Source: Olleya namhaensis
GTDB lineage: Bacteria > Bacteroidota > Bacteroidia > Flavobacteriales > Flavobacteriaceae
Direction: 5' to 3'
DNA: 64,000 nt
NCBI RefSeq assembly: GCF_900114005.1
Contig: NZ_FORM01000010.1
Location: 35,454 to 99,453, forward strand
Shown here: in pieces, positions 54,396-62,245 of the stretch
How positions within the stretch are numbered: the first letter of the stretch is position 1
Layout: every line of letters starts with the position of its first letter
Program-made: the position numbers and the translations under genes
Notes under the pieces: model-generated
What the model was told of the DNA's origin: nothing
The model's database searches: none
Seen by the model: only the letters and a program-made list of their open reading frames with translations

Positions 54396-55160
54396 TTAGT
54401 TAATACTGTACTTTTTAATTGACTTTCTAATTTCTTCAATACGGTTATCTGGGTCTGGATGCGTACTCTGCATTTCTGGTTGTCTGTTTGGTCCAGCAGC
54501 GCGTTTTAAGATTTCCATAACTTTAATCATTTCTTCAGGATTGTATCCAGCACGAAGCATAAATCTGACTCCTAAATCATCACTTTCTAACTCGTCATCA
54601 CGACCATTAGTCAATAATTTTGTCATCCCGTACTGTTGTATAAAACCACCAGCATCTGCACCTACAGATCCCGCTGTAGATAGTCCTTGCCATAGCTCAG
54701 AGTTGGCTATACGCTCAGCACTATGCTTTCCTAATACATGTCCTATTTCGTGTCCTAAAACACCTGCTAATTGATCCTCGTTTTCTAACTGAGAGTATAA
54801 GGCGTATGTTATAAAAATTTGACCTCCTGGCAATGCAAAAGCATTTATGGCATTTGGGTCTGCTAATAAATGAAACTCATATCTATATGGCGTCTCTTTA
54901 GCAATACTATTATTTACAAGTTTGTTACCTACGTTGTCTACTAGTGCTTGGTAATTCTCGTTTGGATATAAACCGCCATGTTGTGCTGCCATTTGATCAC
55001 GACTTTGTAAACCCATTTGGATTTCTTGATCAGTAGTCATTGAAATTGCTTGTTTTTTTCCTGTATATGGGTTTATTTCTTGCTGACTGCAGTATTTAAA
55101 GCCAAAAAAAGCAGCTATACATAAACCTATTAATAATCGTCCTTTTAAATTTCCTCTCAT
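54396..55160 (-). CDS. M48-family zinc metalloprotease, exported
   Basis: 254 residues. N-terminal hydrophobic segment (about 8-22) ending FKYCSQQEINPYTGKKQ; Cys24 might be lipidated although Tyr at -1 is unusual for a lipobox. Zinc motif LGHEIGHVLGKHSAERI (HExxH) and a downstream DDELESDDLGVRFM with the third ligand Glu. Also FALPGGQIFIT, typical of the LoiP/YcaL/BepA-like group that acts in envelope quality control. Substrate not predictable. Followed by a strong terminator. Confidence 0.9.
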   Translation of the reverse strand: MRGNLKGRLLIGLCIAAFFGFKYCSQQEINPYTGKKQAISMTTDQEIQMGLQSRDQMAAQHGGLYPNENYQALVDNVGNKLVNNSIAKETPYRYEFHLLADPNAINAFALPGGQIFITYALYSQLENEDQLAGVLGHEIGHVLGKHSAERIANSELWQGLSTAGSVGADAGGFIQQYGMTKLLTNGRDDELESDDLGVRFMLRAGYNPEEMIKVMEILKRAAGPNRQPEMQSTHPDPDNRIEEIRKSIKKYSIN

Positions 55161-55187
55161 TTTAATTAAAGTTGTTAATATTCCAAT

Positions 55188-55916
55188 TTACAAAAGTTCT
55201 GGGTTAATATCTAAAATATTTTGGTTGATGTACTGATTTATAAATGATTCTGAAAAAGAAGCACTTCCAGACAAGGCTTCTTTTTTTAATATTTCAGAAA
55301 TGTTTAATGTTCTGTAAGTGTTTAAATAATCTGACGAAAGTGCTTTATAGCTAAAGTGCCAAGGTTCATATTTAAAACCTTTACGGTTAGCATTATCCGT
55401 GTATACTAGATAAAAACCATATGTTGCTGCGTTTGTATCCATCCATTCTTTAAGCTTACAATATGGGCCATTAGCGTGGAAATTTTTAGGTAACAAGACG
55501 TTTTTTGGTTGCTTTACGTTTGTTTGATAGATGTCAATATCTGTCCCCCAATGGTGACGCGAAGTCCCTGGGATTGTAGAGTATTCTATTATTTTTTTAA
55601 TATTAGCAAGATCGGATAGTCCTTTTGCTTTATTGCTCTTAAACTTACGTTCCCATATGCGTTGTTGATGTGCAAAGCTTCTATAGCTTGATACCGCGCC
55701 AATACTTATACCGTCTTTTAAAGCAGCTGTTTGCATATTTATAAAAGCAGTATGTGCTTCTGCTCTTAATTTGTAACCTTTACCAAATAGTTGCGGGCTA
55801 CCTTGACCTATTAATTCTTGATCCGAAATAGGGGGTAGGTTAAATGCGTATTGTGCTAGTGTAGCAATTACAAAGCAGGTGGTAAAGACATATTTTATGA
55901 TGTTATTTTTTTTCAT
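55188..55916 (-). CDS. M15-family D-Ala-D-Ala carboxypeptidase (VanY-like)
   Basis: 242-residue exported peptidase trimming peptidoglycan stem peptides. Signal/anchor at residues 1-24. Active-site blocks: SSYRSFAHQQRIWERKF, TSRHHWGTDIDIY (zinc His and Asp), and YEPWHFSYK (Glu and zinc His). The start codon overlaps the stop of the upstream acetyltransferase (ATGA), so the two are translationally coupled. Confidence 0.92.
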   Translation of the reverse strand: MKKNNIIKYVFTTCFVIATLAQYAFNLPPISDQELIGQGSPQLFGKGYKLRAEAHTAFINMQTAALKDGISIGAVSSYRSFAHQQRIWERKFKSNKAKGLSDLANIKKIIEYSTIPGTSRHHWGTDIDIYQTNVKQPKNVLLPKNFHANGPYCKLKEWMDTNAATYGFYLVYTDNANRKGFKYEPWHFSYKALSSDYLNTYRTLNISEILKKEALSGSASFSESFINQYINQNILDINPELL

Positions 55917-56386
55917 TTTAATGATTTATGCATCGTATAGTGTGGGCCAACATCGGGGATGTCAAATTGGTTGCCAATAGTTTCAAAACCGTTGTTTTTG
56001 TAAAAGTTTAGAGCAACTAACCTTGCATTAAACCATAGGCGATCTATATTTTTTGTTTTTAGAAAGTCGATACCATGCGTTAAAAGTTGTTTTCCAAAGT
56101 GTAACCCTTGGTGTTGTTCTAAAATACCCATAGCACGGAGTCTGTATTGATTGGCATCACTAAATAAAGGCGATTGGTCAGCAACTAAAGTACAAACACC
56201 TACTAATTGATTTTTGTAATATAATCCAAAATGAAAGGTGGTATCTAAATCATCTTGAGGAAGCACACAAGCATCAATAGGTTTGCCTTGACGTAAAACA
56301 GCATGTCTAACAGGAATAGTGTCAATGCCTAGTATTGGTTTGATGACAATATCTTTATTTTGCATGTGGTTTAAATTATTATGCAT
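55913..56386 (-). CDS. GNAT-family N-acetyltransferase
   Basis: 157 residues from ATG 56386 (ATG 56365 also possible; the longer frame begins at TTG 56425). Acetyl-CoA fold: VRHAVLRQGKPI near the N-terminus, YKNQLVGVCTLVADQ, YRLRAMGILEQHQGLHFGKQLL (motif A, here QHQGLHFG in place of the usual RGxGxG), and ALNFYKNNGFETIG (motif B). Similar to the ElaA-like group; acceptor unknown. Overlaps the M15 peptidase gene by 4 nt. Confidence 0.85.
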   Translation of the reverse strand: MHNNLNHMQNKDIVIKPILGIDTIPVRHAVLRQGKPIDACVLPQDDLDTTFHFGLYYKNQLVGVCTLVADQSPLFSDANQYRLRAMGILEQHQGLHFGKQLLTHGIDFLKTKNIDRLWFNARLVALNFYKNNGFETIGNQFDIPDVGPHYTMHKSLK

Positions 56387-56455
56387 AGTGTTAAAACTAT
56401 ATTTATTATAAAAATGATGTTTCAAAATTAACTAATTTTGAACAAAATAATTGCA

Positions 56456-56881
56456 ATGGCTTTCAGCTTTAAATTAATTGAAAAGGATAATATTAATTGT
56501 ATCATTCCTTTGATTCAGAAATTAACTAATAATAAAAACTCTGACGCTATTTTAAAAGAGCGTTTTGCCGAAATGGTTACTCAAAATTATGAGTGCGCAG
56601 GTGTTTACGATGGCGATGTGTTAATTGGTGTTTCTGGTATGTGGTTTCAGACGAGACATTATGCTGGTAAAAGTATGGAAATTGACCATGTTTACATTGA
56701 AGCAGAGTACCAAGGAAAAGGTTTGGGAAAACAGTTTTTTAAATGGCTGTATGCTTACGCAGAAAGTAAGGGCTGTAATACCTCAGAATTAAATACCTAT
56801 GTTCAAAATTATCCTTCGCATAAGTTTTATTACAACGAAGGATTTGAAATTTATGGGTATCATTTTTATAAAACCTTATAA
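56456..56881 (+). CDS. GNAT-family N-acetyltransferase
   Basis: 141 residues. Core blocks: VLIGVSGMWFQTRHYAGKSMEIDHVYIEAEYQGKGLG (motif A with QGKGLG) and YPSHKFYYNEGFEIYGYHF (motif B). ATG 56456 (MAFSFKLIEKDN) preferred over TTG 56438. Divergent from the other acetyltransferase, convergent with the T9SS protein gene (3 bp between stops). Acceptor unknown. Confidence 0.88.
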   Translation: MAFSFKLIEKDNINCIIPLIQKLTNNKNSDAILKERFAEMVTQNYECAGVYDGDVLIGVSGMWFQTRHYAGKSMEIDHVYIEAEYQGKGLGKQFFKWLYAYAESKGCNTSELNTYVQNYPSHKFYYNEGFEIYGYHFYKTL

Positions 56882-56884
56882 GAT

Positions 56885-58024
56885 TTAATACGTAATGTAT
56901 ATCCAACCAGAATATGCTTTGTCTTCTTCTGTCAACTTTAATACGTAAAAATAAGTTCCTACAGGAAGTTTTTCGCCTTGGGTACCAACAACTGTTTTGT
57001 TTGATACACCGTCAAATGTGTTATCATAATTTTCGGCATCGTATACAATTCTTCCCCAACGGTTATAAATTTCTAAAGTATTATTAAATAGCTCTACACC
57101 TTCAATAACAAAAACATCATTTAGTCCATCATTATTTGGGCTAATTCCATTATAAATAGTTAAGCCACTGCTTCCTATTAAAGCTCCAAAAGTTATTATT
57201 TCGTAATCTGCAGGAATAAATTCAATGGAGCTGATTGTACCTGTACTTAAGTCTCCTGTTATTGACGAGTTTCCAAGATCTAACCATTTGTTTTCGGTTT
57301 TACTCCAACCAACAACTCTTAAATTCATTAAATCATCAACTAAATTATCAATCTGACTATCTGGGTCCCAAGTTAAAGTTACAAAAGTTTGGTCCACTCC
57401 GTCAAAATCCCAAAATTCTTCCGTGTTTACTTGATTAATTATACCTTCAGAAATAGAAGTGTCAAATGTATTTGTAAAAGTAGAAGGGAAGTTAGGGTCT
57501 TCATTAAAATAGGCAGCACTAAATCTTACAACACTAGGTTGAGCTGGTGTGATTAGCGGTCTAAATTTATCGTCTTGACCTATAGGGAAAACAAATGATT
57601 GGTCGCTGGTTGCGGATGCATAACCGTCTACGTTTCTAAGGTCGTCTTCAAGAGTGTAGATAGCACTGTCAAGATAGTCTAAAGAGATTGAAGGTGTTAG
57701 TCTAGGAGTAACAACATCTCCGATCAAATAATCGACACCGTTAGTTACTTCAGTATTAATCTCTAAAAACAGGTGGTTATCTACTGCCACTTCCATGTCA
57801 AAAAATCTAGGTATTTCTGTTCCAAAAATAGTTATTGAACCTATGTCGTTATAAAACCCGGCTAAACCTAAGTTTTGATTAAACATACCATCGTTTTGTA
57901 AATCAAGATGAAATCCCATAGCACCTTGATCATGTATTTGGACATTACCAAAATTATGAAAAGCATCTTGTGCATTCATAATTAGTGAAAAGAACGTGAA
58001 AATTAATATATATGTTTTTTTCAT
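56885..58024 (-). CDS. Secreted protein with type B type IX sorting domain (CHU_C)
   Basis: 379 residues. Sec signal (1-18, ending MNA). Middle part is beta-rich with no recognised enzyme domain. The C-terminal 90 residues form a gliding-motility-associated (CHU_C, type B) sorting domain: YNGISPNNDGLNDVFVIEG, LEIYNRWGRIVYD, LPVGTYFYVLKL and SGWIYI. Export by T9SS is expected, usually together with a PorP/SprF partner. Its start overlaps the stop of the 180-residue gene (ATGA), so it is the last gene of this exported-protein operon. Confidence 0.9.
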   Translation of the reverse strand: MKKTYILIFTFFSLIMNAQDAFHNFGNVQIHDQGAMGFHLDLQNDGMFNQNLGLAGFYNDIGSITIFGTEIPRFFDMEVAVDNHLFLEINTEVTNGVDYLIGDVVTPRLTPSISLDYLDSAIYTLEDDLRNVDGYASATSDQSFVFPIGQDDKFRPLITPAQPSVVRFSAAYFNEDPNFPSTFTNTFDTSISEGIINQVNTEEFWDFDGVDQTFVTLTWDPDSQIDNLVDDLMNLRVVGWSKTENKWLDLGNSSITGDLSTGTISSIEFIPADYEIITFGALIGSSGLTIYNGISPNNDGLNDVFVIEGVELFNNTLEIYNRWGRIVYDAENYDNTFDGVSNKTVVGTQGEKLPVGTYFYVLKLTEEDKAYSGWIYITY

Positions 58025-58563
58025 GACTGTAATGTTTTTTTAATTTTATCTACTAATGCAGATTGATCACTGTCACCATTTTCAATAGGTATATTAAGCT
58101 CTTTAGCAATTGCTTCCAAATCTTTTTTCTCGATTCTCTCTATTATCCAACTGTTTGGATTTCCTTGGTTATTGTAATCTATAAATTTTAATAATAATTT
58201 GCTTTTTGGTTTTGGAGCTTCTTCTATAATAGAAAAGTTAGCAGCTAATTCTTTGTCATTTGCTTTAACTATTGAATCTAATTTTTTAATGGTTTGTAGT
58301 TCAATTCTATCTAACTCAGATTTAATTTTAGAATTTTCTGAAGCGATTTTCTCATTAGTTTGTTTAGTAAAACCTTTTTGAAAAGCTTCTTCTTTTTTAG
58401 ACATTACGTCTATTAATCTGTTTAGTTCAGTTTCATCATCTGCAGCCAACTCTATTAGTTTTTGTATTGAGTCTCTTTCAATTTCAAAAGCCTTTTCTAA
58501 ATCTTCTTGTGCACTTACCGTTACTGTAATAGCTAAAAGTAGTATGGTATATATGTATTTCAT
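58021..58563 (-). CDS. Small exported coiled-coil protein, unknown function
   Basis: 180 residues: Sec signal (1-18, ending TVSAQ), then a long charged helical region (about 20-105) with heptad-like spacing, and a C-terminal part with LLLKFIDYNNQGNPNSWIIE and LEAIAKELNIPIENGDSDQS, which somewhat resembles a small helix-extended-helix (HeH/Rho-N-like) fold. No family recognised. It starts 1 bp after the stop of the 819-residue gene and overlaps the T9SS gene, so it belongs to the same operon and may act with those exported proteins. Confidence 0.75.
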   Translation of the reverse strand: MKYIYTILLLAITVTVSAQEDLEKAFEIERDSIQKLIELAADDETELNRLIDVMSKKEEAFQKGFTKQTNEKIASENSKIKSELDRIELQTIKKLDSIVKANDKELAANFSIIEEAPKPKSKLLLKFIDYNNQGNPNSWIIERIEKKDLEAIAKELNIPIENGDSDQSALVDKIKKTLQS

Positions 58564-58564
58564 C

Positions 58565-61024
58565 TTAAAAATTATCGATATAACTATTAATAATATTTAT
58601 GTTTGTTTTTATAGGGTTAGCTATTGTATTGCTATGTCTACCTATACCAAATAGTCCTGATTTTGTACCACTAGCACCACTAGTTAATTGATAGTAGTAT
58701 GCACTCATAGCAGAATAATAATAGTTACCACTAGAATTGGTATATCTAATTATAGATTGGCTTGAAGCGTCTAATGAATAAAATCTTGTTTCTCCTGTAT
58801 TATTTCTTTGGCTAATCTCTCCATTAGAATTAGCATTACAATAATAGAAGTAATGTGCACTAGAATTATCATAATCGTATAACCGAGCACTTGATGTAAA
58901 ATTAGAATTTCTCATGTGGCCATTTGTACTATTGTTATGATCAATAGCAACTGCAGAAGTAAAGGTGTTATTAGAGTGTTGTACACCGTTGGTTGTTCCT
59001 CTTAATCTAACATAACTACTTCCTCTAACGGTTACTTGACTTATTAAATTATCTGTTGCAGAGTTTTCAAAATATATTCTAGACCCTGATGCTGCTAAAT
59101 CTGAATAATTTACAGTGTTTATACCACTACTATTCTGATCTATATAAGCACTGTTTTTAGTGTCTGTATATTGTACCGTTAATTCGCCATTTCTAACACG
59201 GTTAAATGCTGCGTTTGAAACGGAAGAATAATTAAAAGCTCCTTTTTTACCAGCGTACACTTGAAAATAACCATAATTGTTGGCAGTAATACCTATGGCT
59301 TTTACTGATGCTGCGTTAGCAAATAAAAAGCGTCCATAACTAAATCCTGTTGCTCTTTGTATTGATAAATCTGCAACGCCATTAGCAGTCATTGTTGATC
59401 CTGATAGATCAACATAATTAATTACTCCAGATGAATCGTATGCAGCAATGTTAGAATAGGCGCTGATTGTGTTTCCTAATAATGATACATCTCCAACTCT
59501 AATATTGGATCCCGTTGAGATTTTATTATTTGTTGCACTTTTTGTAGATGATCCTTCCATTCTAAAATAAGATCCATTTTCAATAACCATATTGTCAACT
59601 AATGAAGCTCCTGAGCGGTCATATCTGATATACGATTGGTTATTAATAAATAACTCATTAGAGGATAAAGTTCCTGTGTTAAGGTCTACATAAGAATTTC
59701 CTCTTACTTGTCCGTAATTCATGGTTAAAGATGTTCCTGAAGCTTGAGATGTTCTTCCGTAGCTTTCAAAGTCATTTCTAGTAATACTTAATAAAGCAGC
59801 TCCCGTTGATGAAAACGAACTGTAGCTACTAAAGTTGGTGTCTAATAATTTTAAGGATACTATGTTTTGTGCTGCTGTAGCATAAAACCTATTAAAATTA
59901 CATTGTGCAATACTACCTGCGCTACCAGTCATGTATAATACTGTAGCGTTGGTAAAAGTTGTGCTAACTATGTTTACATCTCCGTTTCTAATATTACAAT
60001 TATTGGATAGCGTAGAGAAATTAATAGTTCCAGAACCTTGTTGGTTGTATATAACATTTTTGAAAACGTTATTGTTATTTGTTCCACTAAGTATAGTTAT
60101 ACTAGAATCACTGATTTCATTATCATTAAAACTCCCTGCTGTATAATCGAATACTGAATTTTTAACTGTATTTCTTTGCACTGCTGTGTTACCAAAAGGA
60201 AATGTTTTTATAGTTGCAACACCAGTAACTTCGTTAAAAAGATTATCATAGACTTTTTTAAATTGATTTGTACCGATATCATAAATGGCGCCCCAACTAT
60301 GCGTGTCATGATCTGTTAATACAGAAACATCCATGCTTAAAGAGGTTGGCGAAACCGCGTGTAAAGAAATTACACTAGCCAATAATGTTCCACTTTCTGG
60401 TGCATCTGTAACAATGTAGTGACAGCCTTCGTCATAAGACCCACTCATTGCTATAATTTGAGCTCTTGTCCCTTTTATTGCACATGAAGCGCTTAATGGT
60501 ATAACATCTTTAGTGCCATCTTCCTTAGTGTACTCTAAATCGCCATCTACTAATTGTAAAGTTGTGTTGGTTTCGTTAATTGCTATTGTGTCTCCATTTC
60601 CAGAAGTATGCATGGCAATAATATTTCCGCCTGTAACCGTTTGAGTTATCGAAGAGGTTAAAGTAGATAGGTCAGTTGATATTGTTCCACCAGCATCCGA
60701 AGTTTCTAAGTTTAAACCATTAAGTATTACTGTTGTATTTAATTCGTTAGTTGAATCACCATCTAAATCACTGGCATTATTTACTGTTCTCCATCCAGTA
60801 GTAGTATACATGTATACATTTTGATCTGTTGGATTAAATAGTAAACTTCCAATTATAGGATCGGTTACATTACCTAACTCAGTCGTAGGTACAGTATTTA
60901 AACCTAGCATTTCTGCGCCTGTAGGGGTTTGTGCAAATGCAGATTGAGCGAAGCAAACACTTACAAGAATTAAAATAAATTTGTATGATTTGATTTTAGT
61001 TAGTATGTCGCTTTTAATTATCAT
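58565..61024 (-). CDS. Large exported repetitive protein with shared N-terminal module and beta-helix-like body
   Basis: 819 residues. Sec signal to about residue 31 (SAFAQ). Residues about 32-150 (TPTGAEMLGLN, PIIGSLLFNPTDQNVYMYTT, DLDGDSTNELNTTVILNG) are almost the same as in the 356-residue protein at 61163. After a DLEYTKEDGTKDV block a cysteine-containing region (about 180-275) follows, then about 500 residues rich in Asn, Ser, Tyr and Thr with irregular short strands (SSFSSTGAALLSITRNDFES, NSYVDLNTGTLSSNELFINN), suggesting a right-handed beta-helix. No catalytic motif, and no CHU_C or type A sorting tail is visible. Confidence 0.82.
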   Translation of the reverse strand: MIIKSDILTKIKSYKFILILVSVCFAQSAFAQTPTGAEMLGLNTVPTTELGNVTDPIIGSLLFNPTDQNVYMYTTTGWRTVNNASDLDGDSTNELNTTVILNGLNLETSDAGGTISTDLSTLTSSITQTVTGGNIIAMHTSGNGDTIAINETNTTLQLVDGDLEYTKEDGTKDVIPLSASCAIKGTRAQIIAMSGSYDEGCHYIVTDAPESGTLLASVISLHAVSPTSLSMDVSVLTDHDTHSWGAIYDIGTNQFKKVYDNLFNEVTGVATIKTFPFGNTAVQRNTVKNSVFDYTAGSFNDNEISDSSITILSGTNNNNVFKNVIYNQQGSGTINFSTLSNNCNIRNGDVNIVSTTFTNATVLYMTGSAGSIAQCNFNRFYATAAQNIVSLKLLDTNFSSYSSFSSTGAALLSITRNDFESYGRTSQASGTSLTMNYGQVRGNSYVDLNTGTLSSNELFINNQSYIRYDRSGASLVDNMVIENGSYFRMEGSSTKSATNNKISTGSNIRVGDVSLLGNTISAYSNIAAYDSSGVINYVDLSGSTMTANGVADLSIQRATGFSYGRFLFANAASVKAIGITANNYGYFQVYAGKKGAFNYSSVSNAAFNRVRNGELTVQYTDTKNSAYIDQNSSGINTVNYSDLAASGSRIYFENSATDNLISQVTVRGSSYVRLRGTTNGVQHSNNTFTSAVAIDHNNSTNGHMRNSNFTSSARLYDYDNSSAHYFYYCNANSNGEISQRNNTGETRFYSLDASSQSIIRYTNSSGNYYYSAMSAYYYQLTSGASGTKSGLFGIGRHSNTIANPIKTNINIINSYIDNF

Positions 61025-61162
61025 TAGTTTTATAGGTTGTAGGTGTTACATGTGGTGTGGGGCAACCACATGTAACGGGTTAAGTTGTTCTTACAATTAA
61101 GATGTTTTTTAAAATACGGATAAATTAATAAAATAAAATTTGTGTTATATTTTAGGTTACTT

Positions 61163-62233
61163 TTATTTGTAGGCAGTATACATGACTAATAAGCTTTCGT
61201 TATTTACATCTCCAGGTTGGACATTAACCGTGGCTGTTGTACTATTAACTGTTATTACTCCATTAGTGTAGTTTACTGCAATTGTAAATCCATCCGGAGT
61301 AAAAGCATTAAAAGCACCTTCAATTTTACCTAAACTACTACCGTTTTGATCTCCGTATCTAACACCTATACAATTGGAACTGCTGGCATATCTAGAATTA
61401 TCATTAATTGAATTTCCGTGTCCACCAGAATACATTGATTGTTGTACTAAAGTGCCATTGGTATTTCTGGCAAAACCATTCATTGTTCCAAACGAATTTG
61501 AGATTCCTCTAGCATTGTCTCCTACTGCGTTGTCACTATCAATATCCAAACTTTCTACATTAGCATTAGCTACAAATGTAACTTGTGACGGTTGAAAAGG
61601 AATACCTGTTACTGTAGTTGTTCCTTCCCCTGAAATAATAAAAGTTCCTGTGTAAACTGTAGGTCCTAAATAGGCTCCTCCATTTGCACCAACTTCTATT
61701 TGGTTGTCAGTTTCTGCTGCAATAACTTGTGCTGTATTAGCAATTCCAGATTCATTGGTATATGTTATTTCACCGGTTGCACTAGTCGCATTTTGAACAA
61801 GTGACGTATTACTTTCGGTTATGTTTGTAGTTGTCGTACCGCTAGTATGTGTTGCAATGGTGTTTCCTGTTGTAACTACTGGTGTTACGGTAGAGGTCAA
61901 TGATGCTAAGTTTGTTGTAATAGTTCCACCAGCATCTGTAGTTTCTAGATTTGTTCCATTAAGAACGACAGTTGTATTTAATTCATTAGTAGTATCTCCA
62001 TCTAAATCATTAGCATTATTAATAGTCGTCCATCCTGCAGTGGTATACATATATACATTTTGATCTGTAGGGTTGAATAATAAACTTCCAATTATTGGAG
62101 CGGTTACATTTGCTAACTCCGCAGTAGGTACATTATTTAAACCTAGCATTTCTGCTCCGGTCGGTGTCTGTGCAAGTGCTGTTTGAATAAAGAAACTACA
62201 AGTGACAGTCAAAATTATTTTAAATGATTTCAT
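61163..62233 (-). CDS. Exported protein with shared N-terminal module, different C-terminus
   Basis: 356 residues. Sec signal (1-21, ending ALAQ). Residues 22-140 share nearly every position with the N-terminus of the 819-residue protein. Residues about 150-200 carry the EITYTNESGIANTAQVI repeat-type block. The C-terminal part (about 200-356) is a globular beta-rich domain with GTTTVTGIPFQPSQVTFVAN and INDNSRYASSSNCIGVRYG, of the kind often found at tips of phage-like fibres (inference). Separated from the downstream gene by 138 bp. Confidence 0.82.
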   Translation of the reverse strand: MKSFKIILTVTCSFFIQTALAQTPTGAEMLGLNNVPTAELANVTAPIIGSLLFNPTDQNVYMYTTAGWTTINNANDLDGDTTNELNTTVVLNGTNLETTDAGGTITTNLASLTSTVTPVVTTGNTIATHTSGTTTTNITESNTSLVQNATSATGEITYTNESGIANTAQVIAAETDNQIEVGANGGAYLGPTVYTGTFIISGEGTTTVTGIPFQPSQVTFVANANVESLDIDSDNAVGDNARGISNSFGTMNGFARNTNGTLVQQSMYSGGHGNSINDNSRYASSSNCIGVRYGDQNGSSLGKIEGAFNAFTPDGFTIAVNYTNGVITVNSTTATVNVQPGDVNNESLLVMYTAYK

Positions 62234-62245
62234 CTTTACTGTTTT

